From NCBI RefSeq assembly GCF_000327385.1, contig NW_008708379.1, positions 29,716 through 93,715 of the forward strand: a stretch of 64,000 nt of DNA. Reading direction: 5' to 3'. Positions 29,701 to 40,898 of this stretch are shown one piece after another. Under the pieces are notes generated by a model, which saw only the letters and a list, made by a program, of their open reading frames with translations, did no database searches and was not told the origin of the DNA. How positions within the stretch are numbered: position 1 is the first letter of the stretch; each line of letters starts with the position of its first letter. The DNA comes from Lottia gigantea. Lineage: Eukaryota; Mollusca; Gastropoda; Lottiidae. The position numbers and the translations under genes are program-made.

Positions 29701-32700
29701 CGATCGCATGGTGTGCCCTTCAAGGTTTCTGCGCTTAAAGGTGCATCTGTTAAAATCTATTGGCTTTGCACCGGATATTATTTTGCGCTCACACAATGCT
29801 TTTGTTTTTACTATTGGCACTCCGTGACTCGTCGATCATTGGTGACTAAGGCGCTTGCGGTGACGTTTTTTACACTCTCTGGGCCAATAGCACAGCAAGC
29901 ATGCCTTTCCGTGACGAGGGTATTACGAGCTCAACAATGCGTCTACAAAATATTTAAAAAAAATTATGAAACAAAGCGGGCAATGTATCATAGGGCAGAT
30001 GTGAGATTTCTTCCTGTACATCTAATCTAAAATAACATGTTGAATTGTTGTTAACAAAGACAATGACAGTGAACTGTAACTAAATATTTTTAACATATAT
30101 CAACATTATGTACTGTGTCGATGTTAAAATGTTAAGTATGTCTTGTAAACTGTTGATTTTTAGATTTGTTTGTCGTTCTTTGTAGTACGCAAGCAAGATA
30201 AAAAATATATCTCTTTGATCCATTTAGCTTTGTTTTTTGTTTAGGTCATCTTGTGTGGCCAGGGGGATGAGGGGAAGGGGGGGGAGGGGGGGGGGGGGGG
30301 GGGGGGTANNNNNNNNNNNNNNNNNNNNNNNNNNNNNNNNNNNNNNNNNNNNNNNNNNNNNNNNNNNNNNNNNNNNNNNNNNNNNNNNNNNNNNNNNNNN
30401 NNNNNNNNNNNNNNNNNNNNNNNNNNNNNNNNNNNNNNNNNNNNNNNNNNNNNNNNNNNNNNNNNNNNNNNNNNNNNNNNNNNNNNNNNNNNNNNNNNNN
30501 NNNNNNNNNNNNNNNNNNNNNNNNNNNNNNNNNNNNNNNNNNNNNNNNNNNNNNNNNNNNNNNNNNNNNNNNNNNNNNNNNNNNNNNNNNNNNNNNNNNN
30601 NNNNNNNNNNNNNNNNNNNNNNNNNNNNNNNNNNNNNNNNNNNNNNNNNNNNNNNNNNNNNNNNNNNNNNNNNNNNNNNNNNNNNNNNNNNNNNNNNNNN
30701 NNNNNNNNNNNNNNNNNNNNNNNNNNNNNNNNNNNNNNNNNNNNNNNNNNNNNNNNNNNNNNNNNNNNNNNNNNNNNNNNNNNNNNNNNNNNNNNNNNNN
30801 NNNNNNNNNNNNNNNNNNNNNNNNNNNNNNNNNNNNNNNNNNNNNNNNNNNNNNNNNNNNNNNNNNNNNNNNNNNNNNNNNNNNNNNNNNNNNNNNCCCC
30901 CCCCCCCCCCCTTCTCCTACTCTGGCCAAAACCAATGAAAAAATTATTCTACTTTCACTTCCAAAATCTCTATGGATGTATTCTCCGGCTTCACACATTT
31001 GAAAATTTTCCTGGCCCCATAACGTGCCCTCTAAAACCTGCAAAGACAAGGGAAGATCAACTGATTTTTATTTAAAATTTCTTAATCTCCGTTCTGTTGG
31101 CCTTGACGATTTGATTGAGTGATGACATTTTTTTCGCTATTTTATGTGATGATTTAAGTCTACCTTGACGCCAGATGCGGAACTTTTGCATTAAATATCA
31201 GTAAATTTTCTTAATTTTTCTTTTGAAAGATAACAAAAATCCTTAAGTCGTGCAAAATATTTCACCATTTGAATATGATCGATCAACCCATAAGTTATCA
31301 TTTGAAACTGCGCATTGGTTACTTCGGATCAAACAATTTTTAAAGACACAAAACTTACAGTTAAGTCAAAAAACGTGTCAAACCATTGGCCTACTACCTT
31401 GACATCATTAGGCATTTACTATAAATACATTTATTTGGCTGAATTGTAAGCTAGTTTATATAGCCAATCGGATCCATCGACAGATAGGCAGTAAATTAAA
31501 AAGCAATATTATATCTTTCTGTTGGGGGTTCTGATTGGCTGAATTCAGCAGAATACTATCCATCAAAAATCGCTGCATTTACAAATTTCTGTGATGCAAG
31601 AAAAGTGCCTACTGATGTCAAGGTATAAGATGGAGTTAGTAAAGTAAAATCTGAACACTTATTAATCAAAAGAACTGTTTGCAAGCATATATCCTAATAA
31701 TCAATAATAATTAAGTTTTATCAATTCATTCAGGGCATACACGTGACAAGTTTAGAAAAATGTCACTTAAATTAAAATTTTCGAAAGGTTTGGATTAGCA
31801 ATAACCCTATTATCCAAATGATTAGTATATTTTAACGATATTGTAGGTAGCTGTCCCATACCCCCGGATCCCAGGACAACACTGTGTGCTCTACCTATTG
31901 TTGATTCCTGTTCTGACGATGCCGATTGTGATGCTGATGTGAACTGTTGCCAACATCCCTGTGGAAGATATTGTGCTGGAACCCTGACATTTAAAAACGA
32001 CGAAAAGCCAGGTAGGCTAAATCAAAGCATCAATGTATACACGTACTAGTACGAAACACTTTTCTTTTTTCTAGTTTTTTATTTGTTTTTTTTTTACTTC
32101 AATTCTTGGTTGATGCATGCAGTGAGTTATGAATTAGGTCTACCTAAGTTAGTTCATAAATATGTCAAAGAGACAATATTTTAGTGTGCGGGGTTGACCG
32201 GAAAAGACCAAAATATGACTATTCAAACGGTGTAAGCAAATCTTATAAGGGTTCCAATTCGCCAACAAAAAGACACGAACGTCGTACAACTTATCAAGTT
32301 TATAACATAATGTGCATCCAATAAATGTTAAAATGAAAGGTTAGGATCTTTAATTTCTATCGATGGCATATATGGGTTACAACTTCCTTCACCAAACATA
32401 GACACTCCTCGAATTTATAGTTCATTTATTCTGACATATTCTATAAAATCTGTCAAATTCGACAATAATTGATTGTAATAATCCTTTTAATAGCCAAAAT
32501 ATGTAAACTGATTAAAAATGAGAAAAGAAACCAAGAATAGTTTCAATGTCGCATGTTATCTTTTGAAAAATAAGGATTGAGAATAAAGAAACTACGTACT
32601 GATTGAAGAGATACTTAAAGTAAGAATTGACAAATAGGTATGCTTACTAGAGTAACTCGAAGAATGGTCTAATACTGCACGCATTTGATCGTTGTGATCC

Positions 32701-33131
32701 AAATATAAAGGTTTTCATCTGAAGAAGGAATCACATCTTCTAAGGCCGTGTCACAGTGCAAATTTGAATGAGGCAAATGGGTGAATTTTAAAAACATAAT
32801 TGAAAATATAAGACATTTCTAACGTTCGGTCGTCGTTTCAAAAGTGAGGCATTAGGCTAATTTGCCTTTATTAGTACTTCTTTTTTGATGTATGATTATG
32901 TAGTCCGATCGCTGAGCCCCTGAGACACAGTTTTCTACATATAAATGTTTAATTTCAGGTTTGTGTCCACGGATTTTTCAATATGGACCTTGTTATAGCA
33001 GAGATGAACAATGTTTAGTTGATAGAGATTGTGTTGGTGAAGCTAAATGCTGCTCAGCTAAATGTGGTTTTACTTGTATTCCGCCAAAAAATGGCTGGTA
33101 CTTCGATCTTCGTAAATTGTTTCTATTATAG
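26702..33131 (+). CDS. WAP gene C: secreted protein with five WAP domains, six exons
   Basis: Exons: 26702-26762, 27582-27746, 28331-28495, 29126-29290, 31847-32011, 32959-33131; 297 residues. Exon 1 gives a signal peptide ending SLLLLVT. Each later exon is one whole WAP domain with eight cysteines; the second to fifth exons are all exactly 165 nt with phase-1 introns on both sides, so they are interchangeable cassettes. Four domains end in a near-constant CC-x2-PCG-x-YC motif; the last (CCSAKCGFTC) differs. Inter-domain linkers end KPG or DEG. The stop is followed at once by AATAAA (33132-33137). A 588-bp assembly gap lies in the intron between exons 4 and 5 (30309-30896), so one further cassette could be hidden. 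A possible extra exon at 27139-27185 fails on phase. Confidence 0.85.
28125..28200. repeat. Imperfect palindrome in gene C intron
   Basis: AATCCATCAAACTAAGCAAT and its inverted partner ATTGCTTAGTTTAATGGAT face each other across ~25 bp. A third, direct copy (AATCCATCAGACTAAGTAAT) precedes it. Possibly the core of a foldback element. Confidence 0.6.
28655..28990. mobile_element. MITE-like element, GGGGCAGG family (near-complete copy)
   Basis: The left end TTAAGGGGCAGGTTTGCTAT and the right end AAATGGCAAATCTGTCCCTG are inverted repeats of about 20 bp. The interior has CCAATCGTACCTTAGTCTTA and GTTAAAAAGACGATTCGTC. No coding capacity. Partial copies occur at 6590, 11,040, 16,905, 19,450, 48,985 and 58,575. 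Confidence 0.7.
30254..30308. repeat. G-rich run at the left side of the assembly gap
   Basis: A purine tract that becomes almost pure G, ending in about 18 consecutive G before the gap. The right side of the gap starts with about 14 C. Long G/C homopolymers are a common cause of sequencing failure. Confidence 0.8.
30309..30896. other. Assembly gap (588 N)
   Basis: Unresolved bases inside the intron between exons 4 and 5 of WAP gene C. Long open frames that span it are artefacts of translating N. Confidence 0.99.
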
Positions 33132-33139
33132 AATAAAGT

Positions 33140-34551
33140 ATCCATAAAATGTCTGAATGCTTTTAAATACTAATAATTCTTTTTATGTGGAAAATGTGCG
33201 GAGAAGGTGTATATCGACTATTATCGCTACTTTATGCAGCTTGACATGCCTCGGGTGGATTTGCGATCAAAACATCTCGTCAGATCCGTCCCAGTCAACA
33301 CAGCCCTAGATTGAAAAAAGGGTACCAGAAACAACGATCAACTGAGTGGTAGCAGAATCCAATGCTTATGTCGACGACCAAGTACTTTTTTTGTCAGAAT
33401 AGGTCTACTTAATCCAGAGATTTAATAGGTTAGCCCAGATGCAACCATCTTTCGACCTGAACCCCACTTAATGAACTGGAAGTATCACAAATGTGCCCAG
33501 ATGCCCGCATTGATTTTCACTGACGATTGTAAGTTTGGTAAAAGGTACAAGGGGTACAAACTAATATTTACAATTCATTGCAGATTGCTGAAATCTCTAT
33601 GATGCTAAACAAAATTATTGACGTTTTGATCCAAATCTATTCAATTCCACATACTGAAAAACATGTTTTGTGGCAAAATTGTGAGGTTTTGTTTTCAGAG
33701 GCATGCTGACGAGTATATCATGAATTTCATGTTGTAGTTAACATTTTAATGAAAACTGAATAATTTTTTTGCCTGTGCACACGAATTCGTGTTGATGCAC
33801 AAAATCAGCGAAATAAAATGTCACAATAAATTTTAGTAAATGCATCACCGTAGCGGTATTTTGTGTGATGCATAGTATTGATATTTAATTATTCATTTAT
33901 TAATCTATTACGCAATAAGTCAATTGAAACGATAGCCATATGAAATCCAGTAAACATTCAAAAACCATGTTTCTGCAAAAACAAAAAGAAATAAATACTT
34001 TCTTACATTGAGTTACATATATTGTTTTAATTTTATGATTGACAGTTACGTTGGTATTTTGTGTCAGGCGACATTTTGTGTAAATCTAATAAGACAATTT
34101 TAGGTTTGATTTACATACATGAAATTAATGTCACGAATGTTACTCAAAAGAGTTTAAAATAATACATAATAAAATATGTTAAGATATGATAAAAATCTTA
34201 AGTCTCATTTGTATCCGGCCTCTGACTGAAGAACGTGGTTATATTGAATAAAAGGGAATGTATAACATTAAGTGGCCGACTTCAGAAAGTATGAATTTCG
34301 GATACCATAAATTTTAATGTAGTTATTTTTGTACATAGACTAGGAAAGTGAATATATTCTCAATGATTATTAAGAGAACAAAGTAATCAACGGATGCCTG
34401 GCCAAAATTAAGCGTTAACTACACAATTTATGTGAAGATTTCTATCTGAAACTGTATATTATTATTCCTCTGATTTATTTTCGGTGTAAATATTCATACG
34501 TCATCCACTTAGTTTAAAAATATTGAAATCCAAACACTTTACAGTAAAAGA
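33140..34551. other. No gene seen
   Basis: AT-rich intergenic DNA between genes C and D. No exon-like frame is supportable. Confidence 0.4.
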
Positions 34552-37500
34552 ATGAATCATTTATGGTTGTTTATAGTAACAGGTAAGTCCTTTCGGATAC
34601 TTAGAGATGCTAAAATGCTGGAATACTAATTTGGAACCATAGACCCTAGGCCAATTGTTACTTGACTATACAATCTGCTTGAAAACGATGCGCTCGTGGA
34701 CTAGATATTTTATGGGTTATGCTAGAAGAAGTGACTAAAGATATAAGCGGAGTGTCGACACATTTTTTGGATATTAACATAAAGATCTAAACTAATTGGT
34801 AACAGAAGGACCTCGGGGACAATCTTGTCCATCAGAAAATTCTTGTCTTAAGTGTACTTATACATCTGGATTTCAGTCAGTTGTATTTATTTGGTGTATG
34901 GTCAAGGTGAAGAATCGGTACCATGTAAAGTGAAGTTTATGGGAACAGCATGTCCACTAGGACGACTTGTCTGTGAAGAGGATGGTGATTGTTTGGGAGG
35001 TGAGCCACATTTACTCATTACATTTAAGACCCTAGGATTACAGATTAAGGCAAAACACGAGACGCGAGGCACCATAAAACTTACCAAACGGTAATATTCG
35101 CTACGCTAAAGCGGTCAGAAAATAGTCGTGACAGTCATAAGGGCCATATAGTAATTGTGATCAGAAACCGAACTGATGAGCTATGTAGATTCCACATAAC
35201 CTCAGTCTAAAAGATCCTTACTCTCGTACAAATGGGTGTCTTAAAATAGAAAGACCGACATATGATTTGATTTTATCACTGGCTTGTCCTCACCTTAAAA
35301 AGTCTATTAATTTTAGAAAACTGAGAAACTGTCTATAGCGCTTCAAAATGTTATGCTAAGACAAAGAAGTCATATTAAGACAACAAACACCCGTCGATGA
35401 ATCAACAAAAGTTTTATGATCAATGACATGGGTAACATAACGCGAAAATACTGTCAATGCACACAGTTCTTTTTCATCAGCACCATTTGACAAACGAATC
35501 CTTAAGCAATGTTATCTTGATTTTTATACGCCTACGTGTAATTAGGGACGTATATTTGCGTCACACATGTCTGTCCGAATGGTCAGAAAAGTAATAGTTA
35601 TTGCCCTTGTTCTTAAAATGCGTTCAATATTTATCTCGTAAACACTATAAAAGGCACATTTCTTGAATGCTTTCGACAAACTTTGGTAATGTTGTTCATT
35701 ATAACCCCCAAAAAGTTCAAACGAAGTGTGTGGATGAAGGTTGAATATTTCATACTGGTTATTGTTACTTTACTGCCAAATATGTTTATTCAAAATCAAG
35801 GCTGCCAGAGAGTGTATATTATCTTGCCTGGCAAACTGTCCTTAATATTTTGGTTCACATTCCAATAATCTAGATAAATGACTCAGTCGGTCGCCTGTTT
35901 GTCGGCTACTTTTCTATTAAAATTGAATCTGATGGTCATTTTTCTGCTCTGAAGCGATTGTGGACCTAAACAAAGTTTGAGCTATTGTTATGGCAGGTAT
36001 GCCATACTGAAAAATATATTGTCTCTTTCATTTTCTCCTGTTAGTTAACCAAGTTTGTTGTTATGATGGCTGTGGTACGACGTGTCATAATAAAACAACT
36101 ACCCTCATCCCTAGTACCACTCAACCACAAATACAACCTATTATTCCTAGCACTCAACCACAAATACAACCTATTATTCCTAGCACTCAACCACAAATAC
36201 AAGCTTTTATTCCTAGCACTCAACCACAAATACAACGTATTATTCCTAGTCCAGGTATGTGATGCTTTATAAAATCAAAATCATTAGTCTCTTTTGATAC
36301 GTATAACATGCAGTTTCCAGCCTTCCGAGACTGGGGGTGCAAATAGGGACAGATCGACTCAATGGGTGACAACTGCTGCTAAATTCATATGTTGGCTACT
36401 CTGTTTTGGTGTCATAGTCGCAAGCCTCTCATAGAGCGTCTTAGAGGGTTCTCTTAAGAAAATTTAAAAAAAATGAGTTCATTTTGTGCAATGTGCATTC
36501 TAACACATATTTTGGAGAAAAAAAGGGAGACATTTAGATTTGTTGAAAATAAAGTGGGGGTACAATCAGGGGTGCAAACCACTTTTCTAAGGGGGGGGGG
36601 GGGAATGCCGTATGGCAACTATATAACTATATATAACTATATCTTGAAAATATGTGTCTCTCATCGCTGCAGCTCCAAAAAGCATTTAGATTAATTTTAA
36701 CCCTTATTGCCGTGGTTTTCAAACTATCAGACACAACTAACTGCTTTACCGACATTTTGACGTCCTTGGTGCCCCTTTTTCCTTCATAAAATAACATTTT
36801 GTCCATTATCGGAATCAACTGTTAATTACTTGTCTATTTAATTAGAAAAGAGCTCCCCCATGTAGTGCTCACGGGAGGCATTTATGCCTTAGGGCACAGT
36901 TGTCTATAGTAGTGACGCCTTATTGTTTTAGTTATCTAGAGTGTATCAAATTAGTTTTTTCCCAAATAGAACTGTTGTGTCCAGTGGTTACTGTCAGATA
37001 TGCATTCTGCAGATTTTCAACATACACACCTTGTCACACATCTAATGATTGTGCGGTGCCAGGTATGTAAAAGATTTCAACTTCCTTGCACACCATCTCG
37101 TGAATAAAGGAATCAAACGAATAAATATGTCTTATTCGTGAATAAATTTATTTTAATGATTATTAACATAGCAAGAAATAAGTATATAGATGCACAGTAC
37201 CATGATGGCCTACAATGAAACATCCCAACGACGAGTTTATACCCTTACTAAGCGCCTTGGGATATCTGAACGACAGGACCCTATTTACTGCTCGACTCCC
37301 TTAACTAATGTTTCCTGTCACTGTCTCTTACAACATAAACGGTTTGAGCCTCCGAAAAACTATCTCGAACCATGTCAGGTCCGGACATTTAGTTAACGAG
37401 GATGCGTTTAACCAGGCAAATTATCTAGCTCCAGAGAATATCCAACCTTGTTTTGTTTTGAAGGTATGAAATGCTGCCCTGATGTCTGTGGAAAAAGGTG

Positions 37501-38827
37501 TAAATTTCCAATAAATAGCACCGATCATCAGCAATTCCAGCAAACGCCATTAAAGCCCACTGTTCCATTACCCCAATACCAGCAAACACCATTACAGCCC
37601 ACTGTTCCATCATCCCAACCACCATTACAACCCACTGTTCCATCACCGCAATCTTATAATTATAAAGGTAACGTTGGTGCAAATGTAGCTTCTTTAGTTT
37701 GGATAAGTATCGTTTTAAAAGCGTTGTGCTGTTATATAATGTCTCAATATCAAAATGACTGATGACGTTAATGTTTTGTATTATTATTTTACTGAAAGTT
37801 GATTCCATAATGGTTTTTCTCATTCAACCTGTAAATATTTCCTTTATCTTTGATAATTATAATCTTGTTCATCATATTTTAGGGGCATGTTCGACTCAAT
37901 CAACATATAGCTGTAACAGACCTATATTTTATTATTGTCACAGCGATGCAAACTGTATGTCTAATCAAAGATGCTGCTTTGAGAACTGTGCATTTGTGTG
38001 TACGAGGGTAACTGTTGTCAAATTAGGTAGGTACAATAAAGAACCATCACACAATAATTTGTGCTTTAACAACTGGTACAAATGTCTTTCGGGGGATGGT
38101 CATATGCGACTTGACTTAGGTGCAATCGACATGCCTTTCACGAAGTTCTGCAAATCCGTATCACTGTTTTAGTTGATTATGAACCTCTTAGTTTCGCCTT
38201 TGTTGACTGACCTAAGGTAAATCTTAATTATTTTTAGGATATTGTCCAGTTTCACCTACTGATACAGCTCAAATGCTGGGCTGTACTATTCAGAATAGAT
38301 GCTACGACGATGGGGACTGTCCATACAACCAAAAATGCTGTGATGGACCTTGTGGCAAACAATGTGTCGGAGCTGTAAGAGAAAAGATCGGATCATGTGC
38401 ATCACAAAATGGCCCCAAAAACGCCTTTTGTTACTCAAAGTATGATGCATGTTATAAGGACAGCGATTGTGCGGGAATACAAAAATGTTGTCAACTCCAA
38501 TGTGGAAATAAATGCAAAGACCCAGTATCAACTCCCCAGCAACAATGTAAGTTTTTCATGATGTTCCAACATATCTTTTTTATGTTTACCCTAATATAGC
38601 CGCCATACTTTTTGCACTGTAAAATATGTCCTAAACACATACATTCACGAATCGGTCTCGTTTGCCTTCCAGATATATGTCCACCAAAAAGTCCTGGTGT
38701 CCAATGTGTAATCTGGCGGAACGAGTGTAACATAGATTCTGATTGTGGAAACACTGGTAAGAAATGTTGTAATACCGGATGCGGAAATGCTTGCACACAG
38801 CCTACGAGTTACTTATATTCGGTCTAA
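34552..38827 (+). CDS. WAP gene D: secreted protein with six WAP domains and repetitive linkers, eight exons
   Basis: Exons: 34552-34582, 34877-34999, 36045-36254, 36970-37062, 37464-37667, 37883-38026, 38238-38546, 38673-38827; 422 residues. The signal peptide is itself split: MNHLWLFIVT then VSCIYLVYGQ. WAP1 (exons 2+3) and WAP2 (exons 4+5) are each cut by a phase-1 intron between the fourth cysteine and the CC pair. After WAP1 come four copies of an 11-residue repeat, STQPQIQPIIP. After WAP2 there is a Q/P/T linker with repeated TPLQPTVPS. WAP3 is in exon 6, WAP4 and WAP5 share exon 7 without an intron, and WAP6 is in exon 8, ending SYLYSV. All introns are GT-AG phase 1. The Thr/Pro/Gln-rich linkers would be extended and probably O-glycosylated or cross-linkable. 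AATAAA occurs at 39066-39071. Confidence 0.82.
35520..35855. mobile_element. Non-autonomous TIR element, ATACGCCCAC family, copy in gene D intron 2
   Basis: Left end TTTTTATACGCCTACGTGTA, then CGTATATTTGCGTCAC and GTCTGTCCGAATGG. The right end has CAAGGCTGCCAGAGAGTGTA and CTTGCCTGGCAAACTG. This is a diverged copy of the elements at 3270 and 4078, inserted between the two halves of the split WAP1. Confidence 0.6.
36108..36250 (+). repeat. 33-bp coding tandem repeat (four units) in gene D
   Basis: The coding unit AGCACTCAACCACAAATACA + ACCTATTATTCCT repeats almost exactly and encodes STQPQIQPIIP. Nearly identical third-base usage shows recent expansion. The reverse-strand frame through it is a shadow. 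Confidence 0.9.
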
Positions 38828-40898
38828 AGATGTGATGTATTTATAGTTACATGGTGTGATGCCATAATGCTATATTAACTTGACGGTCTCCCTTTCTTCA
38901 ACTGTTAAAAATAGAAAATTAGATCGTAAAACATGACAGTGGGTTGGTTGTGATAGCCGTAGACTACGGGAACGCTATTTCCCCTTAGGTCTTACTCAGC
39001 CAGTTGCACTAAAAAGCATAATGTATCAGACTATGGTTTCGTAAATGCATCATAGATTACAATTGAATAAATTGGAAATGTCTAAATGAGATGTTGCAAT
39101 GATTTACAATTAAGATAATGAAATTTATAACTCTGTTCTTCGTTTTTCAATGTAGAAAATTGAAATGTTAATAAGGATGCCTGGTACTTAATAAAACATC
39201 TTTGCATTGATCTTTCCCCGATTATCCGTACACATTTACACCTGGTTTGACTGAAATAATGAGGAAATGATATGCTTACTCTCCTCGACACCCGATGCCA
39301 CTTTTCATAATGAACTACTTATCACTCACTTATGATAATTGATATACTTTCTTATTTGTGAAATTCATAATTTGCTACCAATGTTACGCCAAAATGCTGT
39401 TTTGGATTTCGGGGTTCGTTTTGCAGTTCGAATCGTTAGTACTTTATTTTACACGACGAGATTCTTTCCATATCATTATCTTTATTTTAACAAACGTTCA
39501 ATTAAATGTCACGCGTCTACAGAACAGCTATTTTTGACAGCTGTCTTTTTAGACGAAGCATCACTTTTGTGTATCTCAGCATACAAACGTCTTCAACTCT
39601 GGTCAATTAGATGCCAAGAGGCAATGGGGAAAACGTATCTGCACCAAATCAAGTTTCACTCATAATTCAATTTCAAGATAGTCTTCATAAGCAACCCAAA
39701 TTTTAGTCCAGTTGATTCTTCTGAATGGAATTAACTCAACAACTTCTGAATGTTTCAATTTTGCTCATTGTGAAGAATGAAGCCGCACATCTATTGCAAG
39801 GTTGCAATCAGTAAAACGTTTTTATCAATGACACAAGAAAATAAACTTAAACGAAGTATCGTGAACGGATTGATCAATGATCAATGCGACATCAATGAAA
39901 AAATAAAGCAATAGCAAAGTCCGAAAAGAAATCTTTTAATTTCTTCGAACTGACAAAAGCACAAAGAAAAAATTTTGACTCAGTTTTATCTTTTTTCTAT
40001 ACAAACATATAACTGTAGAGGGGTTGCCTTACTTCTGAAGATTCTAATTTGGTGATATTTTTTTATTCTGGAATAATTAAGTGGGTCCACTCAGGTAACC
40101 GGTCATGGCCAATACTAGTTAAATATGGATTTAATCGAAACATTTTTATGTTAATCGAGATGGTGTACCCATTTTAAGACAACAAATGAAAATCGGTTAA
40201 TTAAGAGTTGTAACGTCGTATTGTCAATGTCGGTACTTGGCTCATAAAAAGAAAGCGCATTGAAGGAAATTAAATTAGTATTATTGACATAAACGGATGT
40301 CTTTGAGATCTTTTTTGGATAGACATCTCATTTGTCTAACAGATCCGCCGTTCGGGTTCCATTCACCTTCAGGGTTACATCGGAAATTAAAATGGTCTAA
40401 CAGTGAAAAGATCGCAGTAGGTATATCAAATATGTCATTCTCCAGCGCTTTTGAATGTCAAATCACACTGGTTTAATAAGAAAATCTTATTGATTTTGAA
40501 ACAACATCACTGATGATATCGTAGATATTCCACATTTATTTTCCATTATGGATGAAACATTATTTTTTAGTGAACGTTAACATTGATCGTTTTCAAATGT
40601 AAAATTTCAGTTCGTATTCGACAGTCATCAATTACCAAATTTTGCTCTTAAGTTTGAATCTGTGACAGAAGACTGTAAACGATGGCAACGAAAATAAAAT
40701 AAAAAAGAAATTTAAAACATTGAAATACTTCGGTGGTAATTTACAAGTTCTGTGGAGATGTGCTTGACTGTTTTTCGTTTCTAAAACAGTATTAGTTCAA
40801 ATTCCAACTGAAATTGAAAAGTTGTTACGTGCTTGTTGTGAATTTATTTTTGAGTAATTGGATTTAGTTGAAAAAGGCTAACAATATTTCAATAAGAC
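38828..40898. other. No gene seen
   Basis: About 2 kb between WAP gene D and the GPCR gene. A 108-residue open frame at 39,339-39,665 has no recognisable features and is probably chance. Confidence 0.4.

Noticed and set aside
29713-30030. 105-residue frame with hydrophobic segments
   Set aside because: Lies within a gene C intron, has no recognisable family and no splice-compatible edges; likely chance or an eroded repeat.
30237-31075. Long open frames of 230-270 residues across the gap
   Set aside because: Most residues are translated N; the rest is poly-G/poly-P.
36063-36272. Frames on either strand through the gene D repeat (LNHKYNLLFLA-type)
   Set aside because: Shadow frames of the coding 33-bp repeat; the STQPQIQPIIP frame is the one that joins the WAP exons in phase.
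39339-39665. 108-residue frame between gene D and the GPCR gene
   Set aside because: No signal peptide, domain or cysteine pattern and no supporting context.
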